Positions 6,005-7,854 of a DNA stretch of 7,854 nt are shown here, piece by piece. The stretch spans positions 1-7,854 of the forward strand of contig VBBE01000050.1 of NCBI GenBank assembly GCA_005884605.1, written 5' to 3'. Each line of letters begins with the position of its first letter. Position 1 is the first letter of the stretch. A program made the position numbers and the translations under genes. Under the pieces are notes generated by a model. The model was not told where the DNA came from. It worked only from the letters and a program-made list of their open reading frames with translations, and searched no databases. Source of the DNA: Candidatus Bathyarchaeota archaeon. Its GTDB lineage: Archaea > Thermoproteota > Bathyarchaeia > 40CM-2-53-6.

Positions 6005-7510
6005 ATGAGCCTAATTGACCCGATCCTTCCATACCTGGGACCGCTAGGCCAGATTCTGTCGACAAACTCCAACGACATCCTCTCGGTAGGCCTGGGACTA
6101 CTGGGATTGATTTCTCTAGGCGTCTACAAGGTAAAGAAAGATATCTTCGAAACAAGCAAGTCGTGGGTTGGAGCGACCGTAGTACTCTCGTTCCTCACAA
6201 TTCTCTTCAGAGGAATGGGCGCGGTTTGCGGCTGCACCTGGTACACGGATCCCAGTACCGGGGCCGTTCAGCAGCTGGTTCCAATCACCTATTTGTTGAT
6301 CGCCGGGTCCTTCTTTGCCATACTGTACAACTTCAACATCGCCATTGTGAAAAAGCACAAGTGGTTGATCAGCATTCCATTATCCATTCCACTCTCAATC
6401 ATCTCTAACATATTCTTCCCGTTGATCGCAAATACTCCGCCTTGGCTAATTATCGAAATTGTCATCCTATCACCCGCAGGTGCGCTCTACAGCAGCTTCG
6501 TCTATGAGAAAGCTGTACTCCATATGGGCGACTATCGAGCCAGAATGCGACGTTTCCTCGAACAAGGTGAAAGGGCCAAGAAGGGAGGAGTCGAACTTCC
6601 CCCCGAGAAGCAAGGATTCTCCTACTTCACCTACGGCCTGCTTGGCAGAAGGATAGGCAGGCTCCTTCCGATTTTCAGCGGCCTCAAACAGGTTCTCTCC
6701 CTAGCCGGAATGAAGATCGGGTACAAAGCCTACGTGAGCAGTATGGTCTTCTTCGCCCTTGTAGGAGGAGGATTATCCTTCTTCGTATGGTTCGCCATCC
6801 TTAACTTGGGCCTCGGAACCGCCTTCGGTCTCACTTTCTCAATAACCTCCATCCTATTGAGCATCGTACTCTCTATCCTCTTCGCCTTCATGACAGGCGC
6901 CGCGATTCTCGGATTCTTCTACATACTTCCATCCATGAAAGTCGGGTCCCGAAGACAACGGTTGGACAACTTTCTCCCGTTCACGGCAAGCTACATGACC
7001 GTTCTCGCATCCGCTGGAGTAACTCCCGAGCGGATACTCAGATCCACCGCTGAGAAAGATCCCAAGTTCATGCTCTCTGACGAGATTGCGAATGTGATTG
7101 GAAGAATCGACCTTCTCGGCTACGATGTCATCAATGCGATGAACGCGGAAGTAGAACGCTCGCCCTCGGCAAACTACCAAGACCTTCTGCGAGGCTTTGC
7201 AGGAGTCATCAGGACCGGTGGGGACATGAAGAAGTTCTTCCAAGGCATAACAGATCACTTGTTCCAGAAACGTGCTCTCTCCGTCCAAGGATTCCTTGAC
7301 ACACTGGGAATTATCGCTGAGACATACGTTCTCATGCTCATCGCCTTTCCACTAATGCTCGTCGTCATGCTCTCGATCATGGCCTCTATCGGAGGAAACC
7401 TTGGGGGAATAGACGTCTTCTCCTTCATGTATCTCCTCGCCTTCATACTCATACCGATATGCGGCGTAATGTTCCTCTTCATACTGGACACTATGCAGCC
7501 GAAGGGTTAG
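6005..7510 (+). CDS. FlaJ/ArlJ-type polytopic platform protein (T2SSF family)
   Basis: A 501-residue membrane protein that anchors the secretion ATPase and forms the base for pilin insertion. I see about nine hydrophobic segments: five in the N-terminal third (about 25-41, 55-74, 92-115, 120-142, 147-167), a basic cytoplasmic loop (about 170-240), two more (about 243-268 and 275-308), a cytoplasmic T2SSF-type domain (about 312-435) and two at the C-terminus (about 436-459 and 466-492). In the T2SSF domain N-F-L-P-F followed by an S-A-G-V-T-P-E-R-I motif is characteristic. The nine-segment layout is what is known for archaeal FlaJ, unlike bacterial PilC with its duplicated domain. Cys75 and Cys77 (C-G-C) lie next to the second membrane segment, likely on its external side. 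The start abuts the ATPase stop and has an AGGAG. Family assignment is firm; archaellum versus pilus is not resolved. Confidence 0.93.
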   Translation: MSLIDPILPYLGPLGQILSTNSNDILSVGLGLLGLISLGVYKVKKDIFETSKSWVGATVVLSFLTILFRGMGAVCGCTWYTDPSTGAVQQLVPITYLLIAGSFFAILYNFNIAIVKKHKWLISIPLSIPLSIISNIFFPLIANTPPWLIIEIVILSPAGALYSSFVYEKAVLHMGDYRARMRRFLEQGERAKKGGVELPPEKQGFSYFTYGLLGRRIGRLLPIFSGLKQVLSLAGMKIGYKAYVSSMVFFALVGGGLSFFVWFAILNLGLGTAFGLTFSITSILLSIVLSILFAFMTGAAILGFFYILPSMKVGSRRQRLDNFLPFTASYMTVLASAGVTPERILRSTAEKDPKFMLSDEIANVIGRIDLLGYDVINAMNAEVERSPSANYQDLLRGFAGVIRTGGDMKKFFQGITDHLFQKRALSVQGFLDTLGIIAETYVLMLIAFPLMLVVMLSIMASIGGNLGGIDVFSFMYLLAFILIPICGVMFLFILDTMQPKG

Positions 7511-7513
7511 GAG
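7509..7513 (+). promoter_or_regulatory. Shine-Dalgarno site overlapping the platform gene stop
   Basis: AGGAG begins within the TAG stop of the platform gene (7508-7510) and lies 9 nt before the ATG at 7523. It is the main evidence for that start and indicates coupled translation of the last two genes. Confidence 0.6.
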
Positions 7514-7522
7514 AATAGAAAA

Positions 7523-7852
7523 ATGTCACAACCAACCGAACCACCAGCGGCGCCGGCGCCACAGGCTCCAGACGCCGCAGTCCCCTCCAAGAAAGTGAAG
7601 AAAATCAAAGGCGATTCGGGAGGCGGCGGAGTAGGAGGGATCTTCAGCAAGATCACTCGCAAACTAGTTTGGGTCTTCAGCGGAATAATCTTCGCTGGAA
7701 TATTCTTCTGGGGACTCGTTGAGATCGCCCTCTTCGGACCAACGCCGACCGTTCCGATTGCTGGCCTGGTTGGCAAGTTCAGCATTGACCGCTTCCTCCT
7801 CCTGGGGGGAATCGTCGCGCTAATACCGCCAGCACTAGTCTATCTTGCAGAG
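7523..7852 (+). CDS. N-terminal part of a membrane protein, possibly a second FlaJ/TadC-like platform subunit (cut at window end)
   Basis: The frame from ATG 7523 stays open for 110 codons to the window end. Residues 1-20 are Pro/Ala-rich, 21-29 are lysine-rich, then a short Gly run leads to a first hydrophobic helix (about 48-71) and a second (about 91-107), separated by a Pro-containing loop. The order of a disordered, basic cytoplasmic N-terminus followed by a helix pair, with I-P-P-A-L-V-Y-L after the second helix, loosely resembles the helix pair that precedes the cytoplasmic T2SSF domain in FlaJ/TadC-like proteins. Some archaeal pilus loci carry two such proteins after the ATPase. This is only an inference, and an unrelated two-helix accessory protein is equally possible. 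The good ribosome-binding site, the 12-nt gap from the platform gene and the same strand support a real operon member. A long antisense frame over the same bases is judged a shadow. Confidence 0.78.
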   Translation, partial: MSQPTEPPAAPAPQAPDAAVPSKKVKKIKGDSGGGGVGGIFSKITRKLVWVFSGIIFAGIFFWGLVEIALFGPTPTVPIAGLVGKFSIDRFLLLGGIVALIPPALVYLAE

Positions 7853-7854
7853 TC

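Noticed and set aside
6854..7288. Minus-strand 144-codon frame
   Set aside because: It lies fully antisense to the conserved T2SSF part of the platform gene, has no recognisable domain and no operon context.
7507..7785. Minus-strand 92-codon frame at the window end
   Set aside because: It opposes the + strand frame at 7523, which has a strong ribosome-binding site, co-directional context and plausible membrane helices. The antisense product is mainly a Pro/Gly/Ala-biased shadow.
1..7854. CRISPR array, tRNA, rRNA or insertion sequence
   Set aside because: No regularly spaced direct repeats, cloverleaf-like sequence, rRNA-like stretch or transposase frame was seen. The region is almost fully coding in one direction.

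Overview
The window looks archaeal. It carries one directional cluster for a type IV pilus / archaellum-type surface filament: three pilin-like genes, two RecA/KaiC-superfamily genes, a FlaI/ArlI-type secretion ATPase, a FlaJ/ArlJ-type membrane platform protein, and the start of a further membrane protein. The archaeal evidence is the class III prepilin signals (basic residues, then Gly, then Ile-Ser-Thr-Ile, then a hydrophobic helix), the KaiC/FlaH-like proteins next to a FlaI/FlaJ pair, and Shine-Dalgarno-like sites matching the archaeal 16S 3' end. Roughly half GC and the Asn/Thr/Ser/Cys-rich pilins would fit a mesophilic TACK-group lineage such as Nitrososphaeria or Bathyarchaeia. That placement is an inference and was not tested by any search.

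Layout, all on the + strand. 2-802 is the C-terminal part of a large Cys-rich pilin, cut by the window edge. 803-964 is the only real intergenic gap; it has a perfect 8-bp inverted repeat and a weaker dyad, and probably holds the promoter for the downstream genes. 965-1453 is a small pilin. 1459-2559 is a large Cys-rich pilin paralogous to the first gene. 2579-3616 is a KaiC-like ATPase with an unusual Tyr/Gln/Pro-rich N-terminal tail. 3609-4397 is a second KaiC/FlaH-like protein that has lost its Walker A motif and its glutamate pair. 4403-6004 is the motor ATPase. 6005-7510 is the multi-TM platform protein. 7523-7852 is the start of a membrane protein that runs off the window.

From 965 onward every junction is between an 8-nt overlap and a 19-nt gap, so one transcript and translational coupling are likely. 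In the inferred model, a prepilin peptidase encoded elsewhere cleaves the pilins. The FlaI-like hexamer drives assembly through the FlaJ-like platform. The KaiC-like pair sits where archaella use the single regulator FlaH/ArlH. No archaellum stator genes (FlaF/FlaG), FlaX or chemotaxis genes lie between pilins and motor here, so an adhesive or otherwise specialised pilus is at least as likely as a swimming archaellum.

The most unusual parts are the active/pseudo-ATPase KaiC-like pair, the low-complexity tail on the active one, and the flanking pair of disulfide-rich pilin paralogues.
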